Assembly (NCBI RefSeq): GCF_019052365.1
Contig: NZ_JAHQUY010000057.1
Span: 1-19,491, forward strand
Origin: Leyella stercorea
GTDB lineage: Bacteria > Bacteroidota > Bacteroidia > Bacteroidales > Bacteroidaceae
Length of the DNA: 19,491 nucleotides
Direction of reading: 5' to 3'
Notes under the pieces: model-generated
The model's input: the letters and a program-made list of their open reading frames with translations, nothing else
Told to the model about the DNA's origin: nothing
Databases searched by the model: none
Translations under genes and position numbers: made by a program
In this document: piece after piece, positions 4,892-12,546 of the stretch
How the letters are laid out: every line of letters starts with the position of its first letter
Numbering within the stretch: the stretch's first letter is position 1

Positions 4892-7601
4892 TCTCGGTGA
4901 AAAGATTTAGTTGACCAGTCATTTCGTCTATCACCTGCTGCTGGCTCTTGCCCGCATCGGGGTCGAGGTTCGTGTCGTCGTTGTCATTGCTCTCAGCGTC
5001 TTCGTCCTCCTCCTTTTCGGGTTCGGGGAAGCGTGTAGGCTCCTGTTCCTTCACGTCGAGCACGTCGAACGTAGTGACGCGCTTGCCCTTCGCCTTGAAG
5101 CCCTTCACGGCGATGAACTCCTCGGCGTCTATCTCCAGCGGCGGGCGCTGCATCTCCGTTCCGTCGGGCGCTGTTGTGGGCGCAAGGCTCACCTCGAAGC
5201 GCGGGAACGGCGTGTCGGTGAGCATCACCAGCTTGCTCTTCGGGTTCTCGCCGATGTAGTTCTGCCAGCGCTTAGTAGCCTCCATGCGGAAGCGCTTCAG
5301 GTAGAGACAGTCGCCGTTGTCGGCGTCGAACAGCACAGCCGTCCACACCTTGTCCGGGTCCCACTTCTCTATAATCTTTATGTTGTCCTCGTAGTGGTTG
5401 TTGGCGTCGAACGTAGAGATGTAGAAGTTGCCGTCGTCGAGCACCACAAGTATCGAGTCCTCGTCGAAGAACTCGCCCAGCAAGCGTCCGTGCTCGTCGT
5501 AGTTCAAGCGGTTCACGTCGGGGTCGTACCACACCTTTCTTCCGCCCAGCGTAGAGTGACCGTGGCTCTTCAGACCGATGCGGTGAATAGGGTTGCGCGT
5601 CACGAGGTTGCCCTTCGATGTGCGTCCCTTGATGCCCACCTCCGAGAAGTCCTTTTCGATGAAGATGTTTCTCAGGCGCGGGTTAGCCTCCAGCGTCACC
5701 TTTATCACCTCCGCCTCGCCGTTGGGGTTGGCTGTGAAGTAGAGGATGCGCGAGCCTGGTGTGCCCTGCGTGCAGTCGTATTCGCGACCCGCCGTCATCG
5801 TAGGCACGAAGAATCGCTTTATGTAAGAAGCACCGCCCTTTCCGTCGCGGTAAACCACGTTGTATATGGTGCGCTTGTCGTTCTTCTTGAACACCTGCAC
5901 GTGCAGAATGTTCTTTCCGACGAATATCTTGTCGGCGGCATGCACCATCTTGTACTTGCCGTCCTTGAAGAATACGATGATGTCGTCGATGTCTGAGCAG
6001 TTGCACACGAACTCGTCCTTCTTCAGACCCGTGCCGATGAATCCCTCGGCGCGGTTGATGTAGAGCTTTTGGTTAGCCTCCACAACCTTCGATGCCTCGA
6101 TAGTGTCGAAGTTGCGAATCTCGGTGCGGCGTGGGTGGTCCTTGCCGTACTTCTCGCGCAGGAACTCGAACCAATGGATAGTCACCTCGGTCATGTGCTC
6201 CAGGTCGTACTCTATTTCCGCCAGCTCTGCCTTTATGCGTGCTATCAGTTCGTCGGCCTTGTCTTTGTTGTATTTCAGGATGCGCTGCATCTTTATCTCG
6301 AGCAGTCGCAGAATGTCGTCGCGCGTAATGTCGCGGTGGAACGAATACTCGAAGTTCTGCACGCGGAACACCTGCGTCTTGAACGGTTCGAGCTTAGAGT
6401 CGATGAAGTCGACCACCTCGTCCTGCGACTTAGCCTGCTCGAACTTCTTCTCCTTGTAGATGCGCTCCTCGATGAAGATGCGTTCCAACGACGAGAAGAA
6501 GAGTTGCTCCTCAAGCTCAGCCTTGCGTATCTGCAGCTCGCGGCGCAAGAGGCCCATAGTAGAGTCGGTAGAGTGGCGCAGCACGTCGCTCACGGTGAGG
6601 AAGCACGGCTTGTTGTTTTCGATGACACAGCAGTTGGGCGAGATGTTTATCTCGCAGTCGGAGAAGGCGTAGAGCGCGTCGATAGTCTTGTCGGACGACA
6701 CGCCCGGCGCCAAGTGAACCTGAATCTCCACCTCGGCAGCCGTGTTGTCGTCCACCTTCTTAGCCTTTATCTTGCCCTTCTCGATGGCACGCAGAATGGA
6801 GTCGATGAGCGTAGACGTAGTCTTCGAGAACGGAATCTCGCGAATGACGATAGTCTTCGGGTCGAGCTTCTCTATCTTTGCGCGCACCTTCACCGAGCCT
6901 CCGCGCTGTCCGTCGTTGTACTTTGCAACGTCTATCGAACCGCCCGTAGGGAAGTCGGGGTAGAGGTGGAACTCCTCGCCGCGCAGATATGCGATGGCAG
7001 CGTCGCAGATCTCCACAAGGTTGTGCGGCAGAATCTTCGAGCTGAGACCCACGGCGATGCCCTCAGCGCCCTGCGCCAGCAGCAACGGGAACTTCGCCGG
7101 CAGCGTGATAGGCTCCTTGTTGCGTCCGTCGTAAGAGAGCTGCCAGTCGGTAGTCTTAGGGTTGAACACCACGTCGAGCGCAAACTTGGAGAGTCGCGCC
7201 TCGATGTAACGCGGCGCCGCCGCACGGTCGCCCGTGAGGATGTTACCCCAGTTGCCCTGGCAGTCGACGAGCAAGTCTTTCTGTCCCATCTGCACGAGAG
7301 CGTCGCCGATGGAAGCGTCGCCGTGCGGGTGGAACTGCATAGTGTGTCCGACGATGTTCGCCACCTTGTTGAAGCGTCCGTCGTCCATGCGCTTCATCGA
7401 GTGGAGTATGCGTCGCTGCACAGGCTTCAAGCCGTCCTCGATATGAGGCACAGCGCGTTCCAGGATTACGTAGGATGCGTAGTCGAGGAACCAGTTCTGA
7501 TACATTCCGCTAAGGTGGTGTACGGCAGATGCGTCGAAGCGGTTAACAGGCTTGTAGTCGGTATGTTCGCTCGGCATCGTGTCTTTTATCTCGTCGTCCA
7601 T
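4878..7601 (-). CDS. parC: DNA topoisomerase IV subunit A
   Basis: Cytoplasmic type IIA topoisomerase subunit that cuts and rejoins DNA, mainly to unlink daughter chromosomes, working with ParE (not in this window). At 907 residues it is full length. The N-terminal breakage-reunion domain shows DGLKPVQRRIL (56-66), the helix segment HPHGDASIGDALV (91-103), and the catalytic tyrosine in APRYIEARL (Tyr132). The C-terminal third is the beta-pinwheel region, without the GyrA-box seen in gyrase, which favours ParC over GyrA. The last 60 or so residues are strongly acidic. Its ATG at 7601 follows a good -33/-7 promoter, and it diverges from dnaX. Its stop overlaps the next gene's start. Confidence 0.9.
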   Translation of the reverse strand: MDDEIKDTMPSEHTDYKPVNRFDASAVHHLSGMYQNWFLDYASYVILERAVPHIEDGLKPVQRRILHSMKRMDDGRFNKVANIVGHTMQFHPHGDASIGDALVQMGQKDLLVDCQGNWGNILTGDRAAAPRYIEARLSKFALDVVFNPKTTDWQLSYDGRNKEPITLPAKFPLLLAQGAEGIAVGLSSKILPHNLVEICDAAIAYLRGEEFHLYPDFPTGGSIDVAKYNDGQRGGSVKVRAKIEKLDPKTIVIREIPFSKTTSTLIDSILRAIEKGKIKAKKVDDNTAAEVEIQVHLAPGVSSDKTIDALYAFSDCEINISPNCCVIENNKPCFLTVSDVLRHSTDSTMGLLRRELQIRKAELEEQLFFSSLERIFIEERIYKEKKFEQAKSQDEVVDFIDSKLEPFKTQVFRVQNFEYSFHRDITRDDILRLLEIKMQRILKYNKDKADELIARIKAELAEIEYDLEHMTEVTIHWFEFLREKYGKDHPRRTEIRNFDTIEASKVVEANQKLYINRAEGFIGTGLKKDEFVCNCSDIDDIIVFFKDGKYKMVHAADKIFVGKNILHVQVFKKNDKRTIYNVVYRDGKGGASYIKRFFVPTMTAGREYDCTQGTPGSRILYFTANPNGEAEVIKVTLEANPRLRNIFIEKDFSEVGIKGRTSKGNLVTRNPIHRIGLKSHGHSTLGGRKVWYDPDVNRLNYDEHGRLLGEFFDEDSILVVLDDGNFYISTFDANNHYEDNIKIIEKWDPDKVWTAVLFDADNGDCLYLKRFRMEATKRWQNYIGENPKSKLVMLTDTPFPRFEVSLAPTTAPDGTEMQRPPLEIDAEEFIAVKGFKAKGKRVTTFDVLDVKEQEPTRFPEPEKEEDEDAESNDNDDTNLDPDAGKSQQQVIDEMTGQLNLFTENEDL

Positions 7602-7648
7602 ATATGATGTGAGTATATATAATTAATGTGTATTTTAATGCTTACAGG

Positions 7649-7677
7649 CAAAAGTACAAAATTTTTTCTAAAATCAA
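7649..7677 (-). promoter_or_regulatory. Promoter of parC
   Basis: Minus strand reads TTG (7675-7677), an 18-nt spacer, then TACTTTTG (7649-7656), fitting the Bacteroidetes -33/-7 pattern. The box is 47 bp upstream of the parC ATG. Confidence 0.65.
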
Positions 7678-7702
7678 GCCGTGTTATTCAGAATAATAGT
7701 TG

Positions 7703-7710
7703 TAACTTTG
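7703..7710 (+). promoter_or_regulatory. Putative -7 box for dnaX
   Basis: TAACTTTG lies 28 bp before the dnaX ATG. The -33 element would fall around 7680, where only a weak GTGTTATTC is present. Confidence 0.55.
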
Positions 7711-7738
7711 TAAAGTAGCATTAAACATAAACATTCAA

Positions 7739-9574
7739 ATGGGAGAATATATAGTATCGGCGCGTAAATACCGCCCGATGACGTTCGACTCGGTGGTGGG
7801 GCAGGCTGCTCTCACCGCTACGCTGAAGAACGCCGTGAAGAGTGGCAAGCTGGCGCACGCCTACCTGTTCTGCGGTCCGCGCGGAGTGGGCAAGACGACG
7901 TGTGCGCGCATCTTCGCCAAGGCAATCAACTGCATGAACCCCACGGCAGATGGCGAGGCATGCGGCGAGTGCGAGAGCTGCAAGGCGTTTGCGGAGGGCC
8001 GCTCGTACAACATCTTCGAGCTCGACGCAGCCAGCAACAACTCCGTAGAGCACATCAAGTCGCTCATGGAGCAGACACGCATACCGCCGCAGGTGGGCAA
8101 GTACAAGGTGTTCATCATCGACGAGGTGCACATGCTCTCGCAGGCTGCCTTCAACGCCTTTCTGAAGACGCTCGAGGAGCCGCCGGCTCACGTGGTGTTC
8201 ATACTCGCCACCACCGAGAAGCACAAGATTCTGCCTACCATTCTCTCGCGTTGTCAGATATACGACTTCGAGCGAATGACCGTAGAGAACACCATCAACC
8301 ACCTGAAGCATGTGGCTGAGAAGGAAGGCATCACGTACGAGGAGGAGGCTCTGGCGCTCATAGCCGAGAAAGCCGACGGCGGAATGCGCGACGCGCTCTC
8401 CATCTTCGACCAGACGGCGAGCTTCTGCCAGGGCAACATCACGTACGAAAAGGTGATAGAAGACCTCAACGAGCTGGACGCCGACAACTACTTCAAGTTC
8501 GTCGACTACGCATTGGCGAACAAGGTGAGCGAGTGCATGGTGCTCCTGAACTCGATTATAGAAAAGGGCTTCGACGGCGGCAACCTCATCAACGGACTCG
8601 CCTCGCACGTGCGCAACGTGCTCATGGCTAAGGACGAGCAGACGCTGAAGTTGCTCGAGGTTAGCGAGCAGCAGCGCGCCAAGTACAGCGCGCAGGCTAA
8701 GGCGTGCCCGACACAGTTCCTCTACAAGGCTCTGAAACTGATGAACCAGTGCGACCTGAGCTACCGACAAAGCAGCAACAAGCGCCTGCTCGTGGAGCTG
8801 ACGCTCATCCAGGTGGCGCAGATCACGCAGCCGGAGGATGCCGACAGCGCGGGGCGTAGCCCCAAACAGCTGAAAACCCTGTTCAAACTTCTTGATTTCA
8901 CCCGGACGAAAGCGGCTCAGCAGGTGGCTGCTCCGGGCAATGCGGCATCTGTGGCTTCGGCTCAGTCGGATGTCGCCCAAACCGTTGCTGCCCAGCAGCA
9001 GGCTCCGGCAGCATCTGCGGCAGGTGGATCAACCAATGCAGCTGCGCCTTCTGCAGCTTCTTCTGTGGCGTCTACGGCTTCTTCTGCAGCGAAACCCGCA
9101 GCGGGCGGTCCGCGCCTTAAGCTGTCGTCGCTCGGCATGACCTTCCAAAGCCTTCAGCGCAAGGAGGCTGTGGCTGCGAAGAAGGAGGCTGAGGTGACGA
9201 ACAAGGACGAGAACGAGCAGTTCACGCAGGAACTCCTCGAGCTGCAATGGCTCTCGATGTGCAACCGTATGCCGCAGAAGATGGTGGGCCTCGCCTCCAG
9301 AATGAAGAACATGCAGCCGCGCATAGCCAACTTCCCCGATATCGAAGTGCTGGTAGACAACCAGATGCTGCTCGACCAGGTGAACGAGATAAAGGGTCGC
9401 ATCCGCGTTACGCTCGCCAAGGCTCTGCACAACGGCGGCATCACTCTATCGCTACGCCTTGCCGAGGCTGAGGAGATAAGTCGCCGAAAGACAAAGAAAG
9501 AGGTGTACGACGAACTGATGCAGCAGAAGGAAGTGAAGGCGTTCGTGGAGTCGTTAGGGCTGGAACTTGTTTAA
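7739..9574 (+). CDS. dnaX: DNA polymerase III subunit gamma/tau
   Basis: AAA+ clamp-loader subunit that opens and loads the beta clamp at the replication fork. It has 611 residues. Visible marks: Walker A GPRGVGKT (46-53); zinc-finger cysteines 65, 75, 78 and 81; Walker B DEVH (128-131); and the SRC motif (170-172). These are followed by the lid and collar domains to about residue 370. Residues 390-460 form an Ala/Ser/Pro-rich flexible linker, and a C-terminal domain of about 150 residues follows. I saw no slippery heptamer inside the frame, so a frameshifted short form is not supported. The ATG sits just after a -7 box. The gene faces udk across a repeat-rich 351-bp gap. Confidence 0.95.
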   Translation: MGEYIVSARKYRPMTFDSVVGQAALTATLKNAVKSGKLAHAYLFCGPRGVGKTTCARIFAKAINCMNPTADGEACGECESCKAFAEGRSYNIFELDAASNNSVEHIKSLMEQTRIPPQVGKYKVFIIDEVHMLSQAAFNAFLKTLEEPPAHVVFILATTEKHKILPTILSRCQIYDFERMTVENTINHLKHVAEKEGITYEEEALALIAEKADGGMRDALSIFDQTASFCQGNITYEKVIEDLNELDADNYFKFVDYALANKVSECMVLLNSIIEKGFDGGNLINGLASHVRNVLMAKDEQTLKLLEVSEQQRAKYSAQAKACPTQFLYKALKLMNQCDLSYRQSSNKRLLVELTLIQVAQITQPEDADSAGRSPKQLKTLFKLLDFTRTKAAQQVAAPGNAASVASAQSDVAQTVAAQQQAPAASAAGGSTNAAAPSAASSVASTASSAAKPAAGGPRLKLSSLGMTFQSLQRKEAVAAKKEAEVTNKDENEQFTQELLELQWLSMCNRMPQKMVGLASRMKNMQPRIANFPDIEVLVDNQMLLDQVNEIKGRIRVTLAKALHNGGITLSLRLAEAEEISRRKTKKEVYDELMQQKEVKAFVESLGLELV

Positions 9575-9638
9575 AAGTAAAAAAGGGCTTTTAAAAGTAA
9601 AAAAGTAAAAGAGTAAAAAAGTAAAAAGAGCTTTTAGT
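9571..9638. repeat. A-rich AAAAGTAAAAGAG repeat after dnaX
   Basis: The stretch consists of TTTAAAAGTAAAAAAG, TTTTAAAAGTAAAAAAGT, AAAAGAGTAAAAAAGT and similar units, starting at the dnaX stop codon. Short TTTT/AAAA pairings around GGGCTTTTAAAAG and GAGCTTTTAG could give weak hairpins. The same motif follows the rpmE terminator (18113-18147), so it is a dispersed 3'-end repeat. Confidence 0.7.
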
Positions 9639-9642
9639 AAGC

Positions 9643-9678
9643 GTAGGAGGAGGGAGTTTTGACACGCCCTCCTCCTAC
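9643..9678. terminator. 12-bp perfect hairpin downstream of dnaX
   Basis: GTAGGAGGAGGG (9643-9654) pairs exactly with CCCTCCTCCTAC (9667-9678) around a 12-nt loop. It is purine/pyrimidine pure and GC-rich. Only a short CTTTG follows, so it is either a weak terminator or a transcript-stabilising 3' stem for dnaX. Confidence 0.6.
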
Positions 9679-9787
9679 CTTTGAATCGTTAACTATTCAA
9701 TTTTCCAAATACTATAGTTTTGACTTTACTCTCTATTTTTTATATGTCTTCGCAGTAAAACCTCACGAAAAGTCATCGTCACCCGAA

Positions 9788-9853
9788 CGGAATCTGATCG
9801 GGCGGCGTACGGAATCTGATTGGACGGCGTACGGAATCCGATTGGACGGCGGA
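9788..9853. repeat. Three 22-bp tandem repeats
   Basis: Units starting CGGAATC at 9788, 9810 and 9832 follow the pattern CGGAATCYGATYGGRCGGCG plus two bases. A 22-bp period is about two helical turns and is not a multiple of three. That argues against coding and suggests side-by-side protein binding or replication slippage. The stretch 9679-9787 before it is AT-rich, and I see nothing else in it. Confidence 0.8.
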
Positions 9854-9875
9854 CGCGAACGGTGAGAAAAGCTTA

Positions 9876-9931
9876 GGTCGTGTAAACAGAACCGTGACCC
9901 GATTCAGTTTACACGACCGTTCTGTTTACAC
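9876..9931. terminator. Hairpin with two alternative pairings between dnaX and udk
   Basis: GGTCGTGTAAAC (9876-9887) is an exact complement of GTTTACACGACC (9907-9918). The overlapping GTGTAAACAGAAC (9880-9892) is an exact complement of GTTCTGTTTACAC (9919-9931). The two stems share bases and exclude each other. The second includes the udk stop codon (9926-9928). This is probably a shared terminator region for two convergent genes, without a clear U-tract. Confidence 0.55.
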
Positions 9932-10558
9932 TCTCTTCTCCACAATGCTTTCGATGTACTTGCACACCATGTTGATGCCTTTCAGATTGTCGCCACCCTC
10001 GGGTATGATAATATGAGCGAAGCGCTTTGTAGGTTCGATGAACTGCTCGTGCATCGGCTTGAGCACCTTCAGATAGCGGTCGACAACCATGGAGACGGTG
10101 CGTCCGCGGTCGATGGTGTCGCGCTGAATGTTGCGTATGAGGCGCTCGTCGGGGTCGCAGTCGACGAAGATGCGCAGGTCCATCATGTCGCGCAGGCGCT
10201 TGTTGAGCAGCGTCATGATGCCCTCCACTATTATCACCGGCTTCGGCTCTACGTGTATGGTCTCCTTCTCGCGGTTGCACTTCAGGTACGAGTACGTAGG
10301 CTGCTCGATGGCGCGACCCTCGCGTAGATCGTTAATCTGCTTTATGAGCAGTTTCCAGTCGAAGGCATCGGGATGGTCGAAGTTGATGGCACGGCGCTCC
10401 TCTTCGGTCATGTGCGACGTGTCGTTATAGTACGAGTCGAGCGGCACTACAGCCACGTGGTGCGGCGGCAATGCCTCTACTATCTTTTTCACTACCGTTG
10501 TCTTGCCGGAACCAGTGCCGCCGGCAATACCGATTATCGTAATCTTGTCGTTTGTCAT
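9926..10558 (-). CDS. udk: Uridine kinase
   Basis: Cytoplasmic salvage kinase that phosphorylates uridine (and usually cytidine) to the monophosphate. At 210 residues it is the normal length. The P-loop GGTGSGKTT is at residues 13-21. Other family marks are the VPLDSYYND segment, the NFDHPDAFDW substrate-binding motif, the IIVEGIM core strand and the R-D-T-I-D-R-G-R lid region. It starts 10 bp after the stop of the glycosylase-like gene and is the last gene of the minus-strand operon that begins with the secreted nuclease. Its end lies inside the hairpin region shared with dnaX. Placing nucleoside salvage behind a secreted nuclease supports a nucleic-acid scavenging role, by inference. Confidence 0.93.
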   Translation of the reverse strand: MTNDKITIIGIAGGTGSGKTTVVKKIVEALPPHHVAVVPLDSYYNDTSHMTEEERRAINFDHPDAFDWKLLIKQINDLREGRAIEQPTYSYLKCNREKETIHVEPKPVIIVEGIMTLLNKRLRDMMDLRIFVDCDPDERLIRNIQRDTIDRGRTVSMVVDRYLKVLKPMHEQFIEPTKRFAHIIIPEGGDNLKGINMVCKYIESIVEKRV

Positions 10559-10568
10559 AATCTTATGC

Positions 10569-11144
10569 TTATTGATATATTGCGCTGAACATTCTGCTGT
10601 AGAACTCGGCTTTGCGCTCGGGTTTCATGGGGTAGGCGCGCGAACTGCTGGGCATGCGCCAGAGGCGTAGCGTGCGGTCGGCGAAGGCGAACTGCACGTT
10701 CTCGCCCACCTTCGGCTGCGTCTTTATGTCGAAGCAGGAGCAGAGCACGTCTGTGGCTTTCTGCCCCGTGGTGACGATGTCGGTGAGCTCGGGCAGCGAG
10801 TCGACCATCGCCTTCAGGTCTGTCGGCTCCACTACCTCCAGGTCTTTGTCAGACGCCGTGTTCTTCAGACGGCGCACCTCCGTCGCCGTGTCGTACATGC
10901 CTATGCGATGCTCGTTGAGGAACGGGACGATGAGGTCGAGTCGGAACGTCTTGTGCTCGGTGTCGACGAAGTGGAGCTTGTCGCTGAAGAAGCACAGTCC
11001 GAAGATGCGCCACATGTCGTTGGTGAAGTTGGGGTAGTAGAAGCGCATCGACCAGCGCTGCTCGCCCGGCGGAAAGCTGCCCAGCATGAGCAGTCGGCAG
11101 CCGTCGGGGAGGAATGGGGTGAACGGATGGCGCTCGGTATTCAT
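10569..11144 (-). CDS. Uracil-DNA glycosylase superfamily protein
   Basis: Predicted cytoplasmic base-excision repair glycosylase of the uracil-DNA glycosylase fold, 191 residues. Motif 1 is LGSFPPGEQ (residues 21-29) and motif 2 is MPSSSRAYP (164-172), the two active-site loops of the superfamily. The RFYYPNFTNDMWRIFG segment (34-49) matches the helix after motif 1 in Mug-like members. Motif 1 is not the classic GINPG of Mug, so the subfamily and exact substrate (uracil, thymine mismatch or hypoxanthine) remain open. The start ATG shares one base with the TAA stop of the upstream nuclease (TAATG), indicating coupled translation. Confidence 0.78.
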   Translation of the reverse strand: MNTERHPFTPFLPDGCRLLMLGSFPPGEQRWSMRFYYPNFTNDMWRIFGLCFFSDKLHFVDTEHKTFRLDLIVPFLNEHRIGMYDTATEVRRLKNTASDKDLEVVEPTDLKAMVDSLPELTDIVTTGQKATDVLCSCFDIKTQPKVGENVQFAFADRTLRLWRMPSSSRAYPMKPERKAEFYSRMFSAIYQ

Positions 11145-12190
11145 TACTTCTGCTCCTTCACCAGGTACACTACTACCGGCAAGTGGTCAGAGTAGCCGTC
11201 GAGCCATACGCCGCCTGCTGTAGTACGCTTCGGCGCACCCTTGTATCTGCCCTCGCTCTGTATGAGATACGGGCGTATGTGAATCTGGTGCTGGAAATAC
11301 TTCAGCGTAGAGAAGTCCTTAGAGCCGTTGGCGTTGAGCAGATTCGGCGTCATCACAATCTGGTCGAAGAGGTTCCATGTGCCATTGTAGAAGAGCGTGC
11401 CCTTGCCCTGCTTTGTGAGCAGATTATACCACGGGTTGTACATGTCGTCCTTGCCCGTCTTCTCGATGGTAGGCTTGCAAGAGAGCGCCTCGGTCATCGA
11501 CTTGTTGGTAGGGTCGTCGTTCATATCGCCCATCACGAACACCTTGCACTTCTTGTTGGCACGCAGCAGCGAGTCCTTCACGGCGCGCACCTGTCTGCCT
11601 GCCACCTCGCGATAGTAGGACGTGCTGAAGCGGCTGGGCCAGTGGCACACGATTACGGCTACCGGCTCGCCGGCGAGAGTGCCGCTCACGGTGAGGAATC
11701 CGCGTGTGATGAAGTTGGAGTCCTTAGGCTCTTCGGGCACGTAGGGCACGAGGCGCACGTTCTTCACGGTGAAGAAGCGCGGGTTGTAGAGCATGGCGCA
11801 GTCGATGCCGCGGCGGTCTGGTCCCTCTACGTGTACATATTTATATCCGCGCTGCTTCAGCGGAGCCTGCGCTGTGAGGTCGTCGAGCACCTTCGAGTTC
11901 TCCACCTCCGACATGCCTACAATGGCGCAGCCGATGCCCGGCAGCTTGTCGGTGCCAAGGTCGGCGATAGCCTGCGCCATGTTGCGCAACTTGTGGGTGT
12001 ACTTCAGTCCGTTCCACTTGTACGAGCCGTTGGGCAGGAAGTCGTAGTCGCGCTTGCCCTCGTCGTGGCAAGTGTCGAAGAGATTCTCCTGGTTGTAGAA
12101 GCCTACGGCGTAGAGGTTAAACTTTTTCTGTGCCGATGCTCCGAGAGTGATGCAGAGGAGCAAGGCGAGGATAAAAAGATTCTTTTTCAT
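11144..12190 (-). CDS. Secreted endonuclease/exonuclease/phosphatase (EEP) family protein
   Basis: Predicted exported metal-dependent phosphodiesterase of 348 residues. The signal peptide MKKNLFILALLLCITLGASAQ is cleaved near residue 20, with no lipobox, so the protein is periplasmic or secreted. EEP motifs are complete: NQEN (33-36), metal-binding SEVEN (Glu95), RGID (127-130), catalytic CHWPSR (His183), GDMND (Asp222, Asn224), and the terminal SDH (334-336). I chose the ATG at 12190. A longer frame starts at 12283, but a -7 box lies between the two at 12244-12251. It is the first gene of the operon with the glycosylase and udk, and diverges from the TonB-receptor-like gene. Nucleic acid is the likely substrate, but EEP proteins also act on phospholipids and phosphoinositides. 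Confidence 0.85.
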   Translation of the reverse strand: MKKNLFILALLLCITLGASAQKKFNLYAVGFYNQENLFDTCHDEGKRDYDFLPNGSYKWNGLKYTHKLRNMAQAIADLGTDKLPGIGCAIVGMSEVENSKVLDDLTAQAPLKQRGYKYVHVEGPDRRGIDCAMLYNPRFFTVKNVRLVPYVPEEPKDSNFITRGFLTVSGTLAGEPVAVIVCHWPSRFSTSYYREVAGRQVRAVKDSLLRANKKCKVFVMGDMNDDPTNKSMTEALSCKPTIEKTGKDDMYNPWYNLLTKQGKGTLFYNGTWNLFDQIVMTPNLLNANGSKDFSTLKYFQHQIHIRPYLIQSEGRYKGAPKRTTAGGVWLDGYSDHLPVVVYLVKEQK

Positions 12191-12243
12191 TTTAGTTATT
12201 TGCTTTTTTATTCTTGTTTCGTTTAATACATGAGTATATAGTG

Positions 12244-12251
12244 CAAAGTTA
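12244..12251 (-). promoter_or_regulatory. Putative -7 box for the EEP nuclease operon
   Basis: Minus strand reads TAACTTTG, 53 bp before the chosen ATG at 12190. It supports the shorter start. No clear -33 element was seen. Confidence 0.55.
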
Positions 12252-12399
12252 CAGTAAATCCTTATTATTGCACCCTGTTTCATGCTTTTTTTGCATTAAA
12301 ATACAAAACGTTACGCCCTTTTTGTGTGTTGCAGCATTGAAACACTATATTAATATAAATAAAGTTGGGAAACATTTCTTTAATTGAATAAAAATGTGT

Positions 12400-12406
12400 T
12401 ACTTTG
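12400..12406 (+). promoter_or_regulatory. Putative -7 box for the TonB-receptor-like operon
   Basis: TACTTTG is one base shorter than TAnnTTTG and is followed by GCAAT, as in the other boxes here (TTTGCA). It lies 140 bp before the ATG, so the leader would be about 135 nt. The stretch 12252-12399 between this and the divergent promoter is AT-rich and has no gene that I can see. Confidence 0.45.
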
Positions 12407-12411
12407 CAATC

Positions 12412-12546
12412 TATTTCTTTTGCTGCATGCGGCATGCTTGCGAGCTTTCCGTGGTTAGGATGAGACCTTTGCACGGCTGGCTGAAGTAGGGAAAATGTAG
12501 CAGCAGCGATATAACGAAATTTCATTAAATAATTATAAACACTTAC
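12412..12546 (+). promoter_or_regulatory. Long 5' leader, candidate structured RNA
   Basis: The leader is GC-richer in its middle than the flanking AT-rich DNA. Outer pairing: GCTGCAT (12422-12428) with ATGTAGC (12495-12501), one G-U. Inner pairings: GCT-TGCG-AGC near 12436-12445, and CCGTG (12449-12453) with CACGG (12472-12476), the latter enclosing AGG/CCT. A 20-codon frame also fits inside (ATG at 12427, TAG at 12487-12489). The last 40 nt are A/T-rich and unstructured, the usual translation start context here. I do not recognise a known riboswitch class. Confidence 0.35.

Noticed and set aside
6069..7607. Long plus-strand open frame opposite parC (512 codons)
   Set aside because: Antisense shadow with Val/Leu/Arg-rich, domain-free translation; parC on the other strand is unmistakable.
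7739..9574. Programmed frameshift giving a short gamma form of DnaX
   Set aside because: No A-AAA-AAG type slippery heptamer was found inside the frame; the A-runs begin only after the stop codon.
9659..9865. 68-codon open frame between dnaX and udk
   Set aside because: It crosses a 22-bp repeat whose period breaks the frame pattern, has no promoter, and its translation matches nothing I know.
11144..12283. Longer form of the EEP protein starting at 12283
   Set aside because: The extra 31 residues precede an intact signal peptide, and a -7 box lies between the two starts, so 12190 is preferred.
12461..12493. TPP riboswitch in the barrel-operon leader
   Set aside because: TGAGACC, CTTTG and GTAGGGAA recall pieces of the thi box, but the helices that should separate and close them are missing and the downstream genes are not thiamin-related.
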